From positions 1 through 38,936 of the forward strand of contig CACJED010000008.1 of the NCBI GenBank assembly GCA_902592285.1: a stretch of DNA of 38,936 nt, written 5' to 3'. The DNA is from an uncultured Pelagibacteraceae bacterium. Lineage in GTDB: Bacteria; Pseudomonadota; Alphaproteobacteria; Pelagibacterales; Pelagibacteraceae. Position 1 is the stretch's first letter. The number at the start of each line of letters is the position of its first letter. The translations under genes and the position numbers were made by a program. Below the pieces are notes generated by a model. The model was not told where the DNA came from. It did not search any database and worked only from the letters and a program-made list of their open reading frames with translations. Positions 8,178 to 16,798 of the stretch are shown piece by piece.

Positions 8178-8226
8178 ACTAGTTATATAGTATATTAATA
8201 CAAAGCGCATACAACATATAGTTGTT
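8178..8226 (+). promoter_or_regulatory. Paired imperfect palindromes upstream of nrdA, possible NrdR-type operator
   Basis: ACAAC-ATATA-GTTGT (8211-8225) is an inverted repeat whose right arm overlaps the -35 hexamer. A second imperfect palindrome, ACTAGTTATATAGTAT (8178-8193), is centred about 32 bases upstream, three helical turns away. NrdR represses nrd operons from paired AT-cored palindromes near the promoter. The arms here match the usual NrdR box only partly, so the regulator assignment is tentative. Confidence 0.35.
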
Positions 8227-8250
8227 TTCGTAAAAATAACAAATTATAAT
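8222..8250 (+). promoter_or_regulatory. Strong sigma70 promoter for nrdAB
   Basis: TTGTTT (8222-8227), a 17-base spacer and a perfect TATAAT (8245-8250). Only 8 bases separate the -10 box from the nrdA ATG, implying an almost leaderless mRNA. No Shine-Dalgarno sequence precedes the ATG. Confidence 0.6.
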
Positions 8251-8258
8251 AACAAAAA

Positions 8259-10199
8259 ATGAATAAAATACTATCTCAGGCCTTAAAGAAAGCTGTCTCT
8301 GAATATAGCCCTGAGGTTAAAGAAGTCTCAAAAAATAATAGACCTGATCTTTTCTCTTTGAATAATGAAACTGAACTTTTTCAAAATGACAAAGGCATTA
8401 TCATCAAAATAGATAGATCTAGAGACGCAAAACTAACTGACTTTGGTAAAGCAACTCTTAAAGATAGGTATCTTGGTCATAATGAGTCGTTTCAGGATCT
8501 TTTTGCAAGAGTAGCTAGCACTTACGCAGATGATAACTTACATGCTCAAAGAATTTATAATTATATAAGCAACCTCTGGTTTATGCCAGCAACTCCAGTT
8601 TTATCTAATGGCGGAACTAAAAGAGGATTACCTATTTCATGTTTTTTGAATGAAGCCTCAGATAGTTTGGGTGGTATTTTAGATCTTTGGAGCGAAAATG
8701 TTTGGTTAGCAGCTAAAGGTGGAGGTATAGGAAGTTACTGGGGCAATTTAAGGTCTATTGGTGAAAAAATTGGAAGAGTGGGAAAAACTTCAGGAATAAT
8801 TCCATTTATAAAAGTTATGGACTCATTAACAATGGCAATCAGCCAAGGTTCGTTGAGGAGAGGTTCAGCGGCATGTTATCTTCCAATAGATCATCCCGAG
8901 ATTGAAGAGTTTATAGAAATGCGAAGACCAACTGGTGGAGATCCAAATAGAAAAGCATTAAATTTACATCATGGTGTTTTAATTTCTGATGCATTTATGC
9001 GAGCAGTTGAAACTGATGAACAATGGGCATTAAAAAGTCCAGTTGATGGATCAATTCAACAAACAATTTCAGCAAGAAATTTATGGATTAGATTATTAAC
9101 AGCAAGAATTGAAACTGGTGAGCCATATATAATTTATATTGACACAGTTAATAGACAAATTCCACAACATCATAAGTTAGCAAACCTTACAGTAAAGACC
9201 TCAAACTTGTGCAGTGAAATAACTTTGCCTACAGGTATTGATAAAGATGGAAAAGATAGAACAGCAGTTTGTTGTTTATCTTCTTTAAATATAGAAAAAT
9301 ATGAAGAATGGAAAGATGATCCAAATATGATTAACGATGTTATGAGATTTCTCGATAATGTTTTATCTGATTTTATAAATAAAGCTCCTGATCAATTCAA
9401 AGATGCTAAATATTCAGCAGAGAGAGAAAGAAGTGTTGGTCTAGGTGTAATGGGTTTTCACTCATTTTTACAAAAAAATAGAATTCCTCTTGAGTCAGTA
9501 ATGGCAAAAGCATGGAATAAAAAAATTTTTAAAAATATTCATGAAAAAGTTAATCAAGCCTCACAAGATTTAGCTGAGGAAAGAGGTGCTTGTCCTGATG
9601 CATTAGAATACGGATTTAAAGAGAGGTTTTCTAATAAAACAGCAATCGCTCCTACAGCATCAATTTCAATTATTTGTGGTGGTGCTTCACCAGGAGTTGA
9701 GCCAATAGCAGCTAATAGCTATACTCATAAAACTTTATCTGGATCATTCAATGTTAGAAATAGATACTTAGAAGAAATTTTAGAAAGTCACGGAAAAAAT
9801 GATGATGAGACTTGGTCTACTATTACAACAAATCAAGGTTCAGTTTCACATTTAGATTTTTTAACAAAATTGGAGAAAGATGTATTCAAAACTGCTTTTG
9901 AATTAAATCAGCATTGGATTATTGATTTAAGTGGTGACAGGACCCCATTTATTTCACAAGCTCAGTCAGTAAATTTATTTTTACCAGCAGATGTACATAA
10001 AAAAGAACTTCATAAAATTCATTTTGATGCATGGAAAAAAGGCTTAAAAAGCCTTTATTACTGTAGGTCAAAATCAATCCAGAGAGCTGAAAATATTAAT
10101 GATGCAAAATCAACAGATATTACAGCAAATGTCTATAAATCAAAAAACCAACAATCAAACGAACAACAAGAATACGAGGAATGTTTATCATGTCAGTAG
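8259..10199 (+). CDS. nrdA: Class I ribonucleoside-diphosphate reductase alpha subunit
   Basis: A 646-residue catalytic subunit that reduces ribonucleotides to deoxyribonucleotides together with NrdB. Visible residues: C128 in PISCFLN, the radical-site motif NLCSE with N316, C318 and E320, C338/C339 in AVCCLSSLN, the loop PTASISIICGGASPG, and a C-terminal shuttle pair CLSC (residues 642-645). It is shorter than E. coli NrdA (about 760) because no N-terminal ATP-cone is present: finger and barrel sequence begins within the first hundred residues. dATP overall-activity control of the usual type is therefore absent. It overlaps nrdB by 10 bases. Confidence 0.95.
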   Translation: MNKILSQALKKAVSEYSPEVKEVSKNNRPDLFSLNNETELFQNDKGIIIKIDRSRDAKLTDFGKATLKDRYLGHNESFQDLFARVASTYADDNLHAQRIYNYISNLWFMPATPVLSNGGTKRGLPISCFLNEASDSLGGILDLWSENVWLAAKGGGIGSYWGNLRSIGEKIGRVGKTSGIIPFIKVMDSLTMAISQGSLRRGSAACYLPIDHPEIEEFIEMRRPTGGDPNRKALNLHHGVLISDAFMRAVETDEQWALKSPVDGSIQQTISARNLWIRLLTARIETGEPYIIYIDTVNRQIPQHHKLANLTVKTSNLCSEITLPTGIDKDGKDRTAVCCLSSLNIEKYEEWKDDPNMINDVMRFLDNVLSDFINKAPDQFKDAKYSAERERSVGLGVMGFHSFLQKNRIPLESVMAKAWNKKIFKNIHEKVNQASQDLAEERGACPDALEYGFKERFSNKTAIAPTASISIICGGASPGVEPIAANSYTHKTLSGSFNVRNRYLEEILESHGKNDDETWSTITTNQGSVSHLDFLTKLEKDVFKTAFELNQHWIIDLSGDRTPFISQAQSVNLFLPADVHKKELHKIHFDAWKKGLKSLYYCRSKSIQRAENINDAKSTDITANVYKSKNQQSNEQQEYEECLSCQ

Positions 10200-11206
10200 C
10201 AGAAAAAATTAAAATTGAGAAAAAAGAAATTATTCAACCAAAAAAAATGGGGCTCTTAACTGAAAACCCTGTTTATAAACCATTTAGATATCCCTGGTGT
10301 TATGATGCTTGGTTAACCCAACAAAGAATTCACTGGCTACCAGAAGAGGTTCCACTTGGTGATGATGTTAAGGATTGGCAAAAAAACCTATCACAACCTG
10401 AAAAAAATTTATTAACTCAAATTTTTAGATTTTTTACTCAGGCAGATGTTGAGGTTAATAATTGTTATTTAAGACATTATACAACTGTTTTTAAACCAAC
10501 CGAAGTTTTAATGATGATGACTGCTTTTGCTGCAATGGAAACAGTTCATGTTGCTGCATATTCTCATTTATTAGATACGATTGGAATGCCTGAGTCTGAG
10601 TATTCCGCTTTTATGAAATATAAAGAAATGAAAGATAAGTATGATTACATGCAAGGTTTTAACGTAAATTCTAAAGAGGATATTGCAAAAACGGTTGCTG
10701 TGTTTAGTGCGTTTACAGAGGGTTTACAATTGTTTGCAAGTTTTGCAATTCTTCTTAACTTTCCAAGACATAATAAGATGAAAGGCATGGGTCAAATTGT
10801 AACTTGGTCAGTTAGAGATGAAACTCTTCATTGTAATTCTATGATAAGAATTTTCAAAGAATTTATAAAAGAAAATCCTGAAATATGGACTCCAAAATTA
10901 AAAAAAGAACTTTATGAGGCTTGCAGAACAATTGTTGAGCATGAGGATGCTTTCATAGACTTAGCATTTGAGATGGGTCCAATGGAAGGTTTAACAGCAA
11001 ATGAAGTTAAAGATTATATTAGATTCATTGCTAACAGAAGGTTAGACCAGCTTGGATTAGAGCCAATTTATAAAGTTGAAAAAAATCCTTTAAGTTGGTT
11101 AGATACTATGTTGAATGCCGTTGAGCATATGAATTTCTTTGAGGGTCGTGCAACAGAATATTCTAAAGCCTCAACTCAAGGTACTTGGGCTGAAGCATTT
11201 AGTTAA
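10190..11206 (+). CDS. nrdB: Class I ribonucleoside-diphosphate reductase beta subunit
   Basis: A 338-residue ferritin-like radical subunit. Counting from the ATG at 10190, metal ligands include D86 (ADVEVNN), then E117 and H120 in METVHVAAYSHL, with later ligands in FTEGLQLFASF and RDETLHCNS. The radical tyrosine position is filled (Y124), so this is a tyrosyl-radical type rather than the Phe-containing class Ic. An ATG at 10181 is in frame, but the GAGGA at 10176-10180 abuts it while sitting 9 bases before 10190, so 10190 is preferred. The start lies inside the end of nrdA, giving translational coupling. Confidence 0.95.
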   Translation: MSVAEKIKIEKKEIIQPKKMGLLTENPVYKPFRYPWCYDAWLTQQRIHWLPEEVPLGDDVKDWQKNLSQPEKNLLTQIFRFFTQADVEVNNCYLRHYTTVFKPTEVLMMMTAFAAMETVHVAAYSHLLDTIGMPESEYSAFMKYKEMKDKYDYMQGFNVNSKEDIAKTVAVFSAFTEGLQLFASFAILLNFPRHNKMKGMGQIVTWSVRDETLHCNSMIRIFKEFIKENPEIWTPKLKKELYEACRTIVEHEDAFIDLAFEMGPMEGLTANEVKDYIRFIANRRLDQLGLEPIYKVEKNPLSWLDTMLNAVEHMNFFEGRATEYSKASTQGTWAEAFS

Positions 11207-11211
11207 TTCTT

Positions 11212-11841
11212 TTGAAATATAAAAAGTACTTTAGAAAAACAAGCCTTAAGCAAAAAGGTGATGGTGAGTTTTTTTTAGAGGAAGTAAAAAAGAAAAAACC
11301 TAAAATTTTTTTAGAAGTAGGTGTTTTTCATGGGGTAACTGCTAGAAATGTTTGTGAGTTACTTGCTCAAATACATAATGATGACTTTAAATATATAGGA
11401 TTAGACTTGTTTGAAGAAAGTGATGAATACAAATCTGAGATAATCCCCAATACAAACTTTTCAAATCCTTTTAAACAAATTTATTTTAAATATATTAAAA
11501 AACAAAATCCTTATTCTATTGAAGCTGTTAAAGATTTATTAAAAAAATTTGAAAATAATATTCACTTGATAAAAGGAAATTCAAATTTTGTATTAAAAAA
11601 AATAGATATGAACAAGGTTGATTATGTTTTCTTAGATGGTGGCCATGATTATAAAACTGTAAAAAATGATTTAAACTGTTGCAGTGAGGTGATTAATAAT
11701 AATGGTACAATTTTATGTGATGATTATAATTTATCCTATGCCCCAGGTGTTAAAAAAGCTATAGATGAATTTGTAAAGCAGAACAATTTAAAATGCGAAA
11801 TATTATTGAACTCAAGATTTGCAAAAATTGAAAAAAACTAA
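11212..11841 (+). CDS. Small class I SAM-dependent methyltransferase, substrate unknown
   Basis: A 209-residue protein with a Rossmann methyltransferase pattern: motif I-like FLEVGVFHGVTARNV (residues 33-47), an acidic strand YIGLDLFEES, and VDYVFLDGGHDYKTVKNDL, typical of the Methyltransf_24/class I group. The only usable start is a TTG at 11212, five bases after the nrdB stop, because the next Met is deep in the domain; no Shine-Dalgarno sequence is visible. Translation probably depends on coupling to nrdB. Its stop abuts the convergent prpC stop. The target molecule is unknown; similar proteins occur in glycan and metabolite modification. Confidence 0.75.
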   Translation: MKYKKYFRKTSLKQKGDGEFFLEEVKKKKPKIFLEVGVFHGVTARNVCELLAQIHNDDFKYIGLDLFEESDEYKSEIIPNTNFSNPFKQIYFKYIKKQNPYSIEAVKDLLKKFENNIHLIKGNSNFVLKKIDMNKVDYVFLDGGHDYKTVKNDLNCCSEVINNNGTILCDDYNLSYAPGVKKAIDEFVKQNNLKCEILLNSRFAKIEKN

Positions 11842-12966
11842 TTATCTTTGATTTAATTGGACTACTTTTCTATGCTGATTACCTTTATAACTAGCTAATG
11901 GTCTAATAAGTTTATTTGCTGCGTGTTGTTCCATAATATGCGCCGACCAACCAGTTATTCTTGAAATTACAAAAATTGGAGTAAAGAAATCAGTGTCAAA
12001 TCCCATTAAATGATATGTTGGTCCAGTAGGATAGTCTACATTTGGGTGAATATTTTTTCTATCAATCATTACTTTTTCAACGATGTCATAGATTTTTTCA
12101 AATTTTTTATCTTTTTTAATTTTAGCAACTTTTGCAAAATATTTTCTCATTGTAGGAACTCTAGAGTCACCTGATTTATAAACTCTATGTCCAAAACCCA
12201 TAACAACTTCTTTATTATCTAAAGCGCTATTAATCCATTTTAGTGCATTATTAGGAGATTTAATTTTATTCATCATATGCATTACCTCTTCATTAGCTCC
12301 TCCATGAAGAGGACCTTTTAAGCTTGCGATAGCTCCTGTAATTGCACCATGAATATCAGATAAACTACTTGTTATAGTTCTCGCTGTAAAAGTAGAAACA
12401 TTAAAGCTATGTTCTGCATATAAAATTAAAGAAACATCAAAAGCTTTAACTATTTCTTTTTGTGGCACTTTCCCAAAACACATATAGAAAAAGTTTTCAG
12501 CGATATTTAAATTTTTCTTTGGTTTAATTATTTTTTTACCTTTTCTTAATCGGTAAAATGCCGCTAAAGCTGTAGGCGTTTTAGCTAAAATTCTTATAGC
12601 TTTTCTCATATTTGCTTCTGGAGAAGAATCTGTAGTTTCTTTATCTTCAAGACCCATTATGCTTACAGCTGTTCTTGCTACATCCATTGGATGGGATTTT
12701 TTAGGCATTTTTTTGAGTATAGAATAAAGATCTTTGGATAATTCTCTATTATTCTTTTCCTCTTTCTCAAATTTTCTTAGTTGAATAGTGTTGGGTAGAT
12801 CTTTATTTAAAATTAAATAAGCAACCTCTTCAAATCTGCAATATTCACATAAATCCTGAGCAGCATAACCTCTGTAAGTAAGAGAGTTAATTTCAGGCAT
12901 CACTTTTGATACTTCAGTTTCATCAACAACTATTCCAAGCAATCCTTTTTTTATATCATCACCCAT
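11842..12966 (-). CDS. prpC: 2-methylcitrate synthase (citrate synthase family)
   Basis: A 374-residue citrate synthase-fold enzyme. Catalytic histidines are visible at H221 (GPLHGGANEEV) and H260 (GFGHRVYKSGDSR), with H186 in AEHSFN and the acyl-CoA/Asp region VDYPTGPTYHLMGF. The short length (against about 430 for the main citrate synthase) and position after prpD and prpB point to 2-methylcitrate synthase, which condenses propionyl-CoA with oxaloacetate. Its ATG overlaps the prpB stop by one base. It is the last gene of the minus-strand prp operon. Confidence 0.9.
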   Translation of the reverse strand: MGDDIKKGLLGIVVDETEVSKVMPEINSLTYRGYAAQDLCEYCRFEEVAYLILNKDLPNTIQLRKFEKEEKNNRELSKDLYSILKKMPKKSHPMDVARTAVSIMGLEDKETTDSSPEANMRKAIRILAKTPTALAAFYRLRKGKKIIKPKKNLNIAENFFYMCFGKVPQKEIVKAFDVSLILYAEHSFNVSTFTARTITSSLSDIHGAITGAIASLKGPLHGGANEEVMHMMNKIKSPNNALKWINSALDNKEVVMGFGHRVYKSGDSRVPTMRKYFAKVAKIKKDKKFEKIYDIVEKVMIDRKNIHPNVDYPTGPTYHLMGFDTDFFTPIFVISRITGWSAHIMEQHAANKLIRPLASYKGNQHRKVVQLNQR

Positions 12967-13862
12967 TATTCATGATCCTCAGTACTAAAATTATAAATTT
13001 TTTCATCTAAACTATTATATTTTTCATAATCAACAAGTTCATATAATCGTTTTCTTGTTTGCATTTTATCAATAATATTATTTTGATGTCCATTTGCATA
13101 AATGTCTCTTAAACCGTCCTCAACATTTTTCATTGCTAAACGTTGTGTAGTAACTGGGTAAATTACTATATTGTAACCAATTTCTTCTAATTTTTTATAA
13201 TTGAGTAATTTTGACTTACCAAATTCAGTCATATTAGCAAGTAAGTAGCATGGTAATTCTTTTCTAACTTTCTCAAACTCATTTTCATCTTGCAATGCCT
13301 CTGGAAAAATTATTTCTGCACCAGCATCAATATATGCCTTACATCTATCTATCATTTTATCTAAACCCTCGACACTTTTAGCATCTGATCTAGCAATAAT
13401 CTTAAAGTTGTTATCTTTTTTGGCTGACACACATTCTTTTATTTTATCTACCATTGCCTCAGTGGTAATTAATTCTTTATTATCTAAATGCCCACATCTT
13501 TTTCTCTCTATTTGATCTTCAAGATGAACTGCAGAAATTCCAAATTCTTCAAAAGTTTCAATTGTTTCTTTGCAGGATTTAAAACCTGTATCAATATCTA
13601 CAATTGTTGGAAGGTTAGTTACTCTTGATATTAAATATGATCTAGTGCTTACATCTTGCAATGTTGTTAAACCAATGTCAGGAAACCCAAGGTCATTTGC
13701 CATTACTCCACCTGAAACATATACAGCATCATAGCCAATTTCTTCAATTAATTTTGCAGTTAACGGATTATAAGCACCAGGAACTCTCAAAATTTTATTT
13801 GATTTAAGTTTTTTTACAAAGTCCTCTCTTTTTTGTCTCGGTTCTTTGTCTACAAAATGCAT
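12966..13862 (-). CDS. prpB: 2-methylisocitrate lyase
   Basis: A 298-residue member of the isocitrate lyase/PEP mutase superfamily that cleaves 2-methylisocitrate to pyruvate and succinate. Metal and substrate motifs VDIDTGF (88-94) and HLEDQ (113-117) are followed by KRCGH with catalytic C123. Further on are IIARSDAKSVEG and a PEALQ segment. The length matches PrpB. One-base stop/start overlaps join it to prpD upstream and prpC downstream, so the three are a single translationally coupled unit. Confidence 0.94.
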   Translation of the reverse strand: MHFVDKEPRQKREDFVKKLKSNKILRVPGAYNPLTAKLIEEIGYDAVYVSGGVMANDLGFPDIGLTTLQDVSTRSYLISRVTNLPTIVDIDTGFKSCKETIETFEEFGISAVHLEDQIERKRCGHLDNKELITTEAMVDKIKECVSAKKDNNFKIIARSDAKSVEGLDKMIDRCKAYIDAGAEIIFPEALQDENEFEKVRKELPCYLLANMTEFGKSKLLNYKKLEEIGYNIVIYPVTTQRLAMKNVEDGLRDIYANGHQNNIIDKMQTRKRLYELVDYEKYNSLDEKIYNFSTEDHE

Positions 13863-15364
13863 TAAAAAATACCTTTTTTTAAATTTCTTTTTAGATTATT
13901 TTTTTTCACCTCTATGTTCAATTTATCTAAATGACCTGATTTTAATTTTTTTAAATTTTGCACTACTTTTAAAAATCTATTACTTTCTTTTTTACTTAAT
14001 ATATTTTCTGTTAATGTTAAAAATTTGTTGATATAATCTTTTCTTTTAAAAGGACGCTTTCCATAAGGATGAGCATCAGCAACCCCTTGCTCTTCAGTTA
14101 TTTTCTTACTATTTTTAAGAGTTATTACCACTTTTGCTCCAAAAGCTTTTTTTCTAGGGTTTTGATCATGATATCTTTTTGTCCATTTCTTATCCTCATG
14201 GGTTTTTATTGATCTCCAAATTTTTATTGTGCTCTTTCTTTTAGCCCTGGCTTTTGTGTAAGATTTAACATGATGCCAAGAACCATCCTCTAAAGCTACT
14301 GCAAATATATACATTATTGAGTGATCTAATGTTTCTCTACTGGCATTAGGATCCATTTTTTGAGGGTCATTAGCACCAGTACCAATTACATAATGAGTAT
14401 GATGACTGGTAAAAATATCTATTTTTTTTATTTGATTTAAATTTGGAACTTTCTTTTTAAGTTTTTTTGCTAAATCAATTAAAGCTTGAGATTGATATTC
14501 TGCTGAATATTCTTTCGTATAAGTTTCAAGTATTGCTTTTTTAGATTCACCTTTTTTTGGAAGTGGCACTTTATAAATTGCTTTTTTTCCATCTAGAATT
14601 CTTGCTATCACACTGTCCTCACCTTCATAAATTGGGCTGGGTGCACCTTCACCACGCATAACTCTGTCAACAGCTTCAATTGCAAGTTTTCCAGCATGTG
14701 CAGGAGCATAAGCTTTCCAACTCGAAATTTCACCCTTTCTAGATTGTCTTGTAGATATTGTTGTATGGAGTGCTTGTTGTACGGCTTGATAAATTGTTTC
14801 AGTATTTAGTTTTAACATAGAGCCAATTCCTGCTGCAACGCTAGGACCTAAATGAGCAATGTGATCTACTTTATGTTTGTGCAAACAAATTCCTTTAACT
14901 AAGTTAACTTGAATTTCATAAGCAGTTATAATTCCCCTTAAAAGATCAAACCCATTTTTTTTATTTTGCTGAGCGACGCTAATTAGAGGAGGAATATTAT
15001 CCCCAGGGTGACTATAGTCTGCTGCTAAAAAAGTATCATGAAAATCAAGTTCTCTTACTGCTGTGCCATTAGACCAAGCTGCCCATTCACAATCAAATTT
15101 CAACTTACTGTTAACACCAAATAATGTTGCACCATTTTTTCTAGAATGTCTTAAAGCCATTTCTCTAGATGAAATAACTGGCCTTCTATTAAGTGATGCT
15201 ATTGCAACAGATGCATTGTCTATAATTCTGTTTATTACCATCTCTACAGCATCTTTATTTAGCTTAGAATTATCGCTTGCAATTTCTGCAATTTTCCATG
15301 CAAGTTGATTTTTCTTTGGCAAATGTATTTTAGATGGGTAGACTTTTATCTTATGGACTATCAA
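13862..15364 (-). CDS. prpD: 2-methylcitrate dehydratase, MmgE/PrpD family
   Basis: A 500-residue PrpD-family protein that dehydrates 2-methylcitrate to 2-methyl-cis-aconitate. Family signatures include [21 protein letters not shown] (about residues 102-122), [12 protein letters not shown], and the C-terminal [18 protein letters not shown]. The start is a TTG at 15364 and is convincing: AGGAG (complement of 15370-15374) lies five bases upstream, one of the few good Shine-Dalgarno sites in the window. It is the first of prpD-prpB-prpC. No prpE or PrpR-type regulator adjoins, so propionyl-CoA must come from elsewhere. Confidence 0.92.
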   Translation of the reverse strand: MIVHKIKVYPSKIHLPKKNQLAWKIAEIASDNSKLNKDAVEMVINRIIDNASVAIASLNRRPVISSREMALRHSRKNGATLFGVNSKLKFDCEWAAWSNGTAVRELDFHDTFLAADYSHPGDNIPPLISVAQQNKKNGFDLLRGIITAYEIQVNLVKGICLHKHKVDHIAHLGPSVAAGIGSMLKLNTETIYQAVQQALHTTISTRQSRKGEISSWKAYAPAHAGKLAIEAVDRVMRGEGAPSPIYEGEDSVIARILDGKKAIYKVPLPKKGESKKAILETYTKEYSAEYQSQALIDLAKKLKKKVPNLNQIKKIDIFTSHHTHYVIGTGANDPQKMDPNASRETLDHSIMYIFAVALEDGSWHHVKSYTKARAKRKSTIKIWRSIKTHEDKKWTKRYHDQNPRKKAFGAKVVITLKNSKKITEEQGVADAHPYGKRPFKRKDYINKFLTLTENILSKKESNRFLKVVQNLKKLKSGHLDKLNIEVKKNNLKRNLKKGIF

Positions 15365-15369
15365 AATAA

Positions 15370-15374
15370 CTCCT
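15370..15374 (-). promoter_or_regulatory. Shine-Dalgarno site fixing the TTG start of prpD
   Basis: On the minus strand AGGAG lies five bases before the TTG at 15364. Most genes here lack such a site, so it is informative about the start choice. Confidence 0.65.
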
Positions 15375-15417
15375 AATTAACAAAAATGTTTTAATAGTTA
15401 AAAAAAAATAATCAATA

Positions 15418-16101
15418 TCAAAGATATTTTGAAACTATTTTTTCTATACCTACAAAGTCTTTTATAATGTGATTATGATAAATTTCAGTTATTTTTTTTT
15501 CTGTATATCCGTCTTCCAATAAAATCATCGGTAACCTAGCACTTTTCGCAGCATTGGCATCAGACTCACTATCTCCAATCATAATAGATCTATTTATATC
15601 TCCATCTAATATTTCTATAACATTAGTAAGATGTCTTGGATCAGGTTTACAATAATCGAAAGTATTATAACCAGCCACATATTCAAAAAAATCATATATC
15701 TCAATTTTTTTTAATAGATCTACTGCTAAATAGTCGGTTTTATTTGTACATACAGCCATTGAAATTTTTTCTTTCTTACACCAAATTAAAAAATTTTTTA
15801 CTCCTTTAATTAATGTGCTTTTAATGTATATATTTTTTCCATAATAATTTATAAATTCCTTAGTCATCTCATCTTTCATTGTTTGATCTTTAACAAGACT
15901 AAATTCTTTTTTAGCCTGACCCCAAATTGATCGACCAATTAATGCACCAGCTCCTTGTCCAACTAAACTTCTTATGTCTTCAGTTGATTTAGTTGGAAAC
16001 CCAAATTTTTTCATTACATGATTGTGAGCTAACATCAGATCCGGCGCAGTATCAATTAAAGTGCCATCTAAATCAAAAAGAATTGTAAATTTATTTTTCA
16101 T
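15418..16101 (-). CDS. gph: HAD-family phosphatase, probably phosphoglycolate phosphatase
   Basis: A 227-residue HAD hydrolase with all four motifs: DLDGTLIDT (motif I nucleophile, about residues 10-18), AVCTNK (motif II), KPDPRHL (motif III lysine) and MIGDSESDANAA (motif IV acids). The inserted helical cap between motifs I and II is of the Gph type, and the overall pattern is closest to phosphoglycolate phosphatase, which salvages 2-phosphoglycolate. HAD substrate assignment from sequence is only moderate. It lies 53 bases upstream of prpD on the same strand and diverges from the GlmU-half gene. Confidence 0.85.
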   Translation of the reverse strand: MKNKFTILFDLDGTLIDTAPDLMLAHNHVMKKFGFPTKSTEDIRSLVGQGAGALIGRSIWGQAKKEFSLVKDQTMKDEMTKEFINYYGKNIYIKSTLIKGVKNFLIWCKKEKISMAVCTNKTDYLAVDLLKKIEIYDFFEYVAGYNTFDYCKPDPRHLTNVIEILDGDINRSIMIGDSESDANAAKSARLPMILLEDGYTEKKITEIYHNHIIKDFVGIEKIVSKYL

Positions 16102-16172
16102 TATCTAAAGTATTTTTAAGAAATATTTTGTGAATTAAGAAAGGTATATACTTAATATAAAGATTTTCAAAG

Positions 16173-16796
16173 ATGAAAGAGTTAAAATTAAAAAATTCAC
16201 AAACTAATTTAAGAAATAAATTCTTAAAATTAGGTGTTAAAATGATTGGACCTGAAACAATTTTTTTTTCGAAAGATACTAAAATTGGAAAAAATGTTGT
16301 CATTGAACCGTATGTTGTTTTTGGTAAAAAAGTTAAAATTGGAAACAACGTTAATATTAAATCTTTCTCACATCTTGAAAATTGTAAAGTTGAAAATAAA
16401 GTTGATGTTGGTCCATATGCTAGAATTAGACCTGGCGTAACTTTAAAAGAGAATTCAAAAATTGGTAATTTTGTTGAAATAAAAAAAAGTATAATTGGAA
16501 AAAAATCTAAAGTTAACCATTTGTCATACGTAGGAGATAGTAATATTGGAAAATCTGTAAATATTGGTGCTGGTACAATTACTTGTAATTATGATGGTGT
16601 AAAAAAGAACAAGACAAAAATAAAAGACAATGTTTTTATCGGTTCGAACACATCTTTAATAGCCCCTATAACAATTGAAGAAGGAAGTTTAATAGGAGCA
16701 GGCTCTGTCATAACTAAAAAAGTTAGAAAAAAGTCTTTAGCTCTTACAAGAGCTTCTCAAATAGAAATTAAAAATTATAAAAGAAAAAAAAAATAA
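16173..16796 (+). CDS. Stand-alone GlmU acetyltransferase half (glucosamine-1-phosphate N-acetyltransferase)
   Basis: A 207-residue left-handed beta-helix protein matching only the C-terminal domain of bifunctional GlmU. It starts at the [12 protein letters not shown] segment that opens the helix and runs through hexapeptide repeats. Acetyltransferase residues are retained: YARIRPGV (R84/R86), NFVEIKKS (K104/K105), VNHLSYVGD (H116, Y119) and [12 protein letters not shown] (N139, Y140). The N-terminal uridyltransferase (about 230 residues) is absent, and no other coding frame fills the 71 bases upstream. It would acetylate GlcN-1-P; UDP-GlcNAc synthesis would need a separate uridyltransferase. 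glmS begins 2 bases downstream, fitting amino-sugar synthesis. It has its own ATG, so it is not an obvious decay product. Confidence 0.88.
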   Translation: MKELKLKNSQTNLRNKFLKLGVKMIGPETIFFSKDTKIGKNVVIEPYVVFGKKVKIGNNVNIKSFSHLENCKVENKVDVGPYARIRPGVTLKENSKIGNFVEIKKSIIGKKSKVNHLSYVGDSNIGKSVNIGAGTITCNYDGVKKNKTKIKDNVFIGSNTSLIAPITIEEGSLIGAGSVITKKVRKKSLALTRASQIEIKNYKRKKK

Positions 16797-16798
16797 TT

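Noticed and set aside
13846..14031. Hydrophobic plus-strand frame opposite prpD/prpB
   Set aside because: It is a Leu/Phe/Tyr-rich shadow of lysine-rich minus-strand genes, with no independent support.
16091..16348. Minus-strand frame opposite the start of the GlmU-half gene
   Set aside because: It overlaps both gph and the clearly conserved acetyltransferase frame and has no recognisable family; AT-rich DNA yields such frames by chance.
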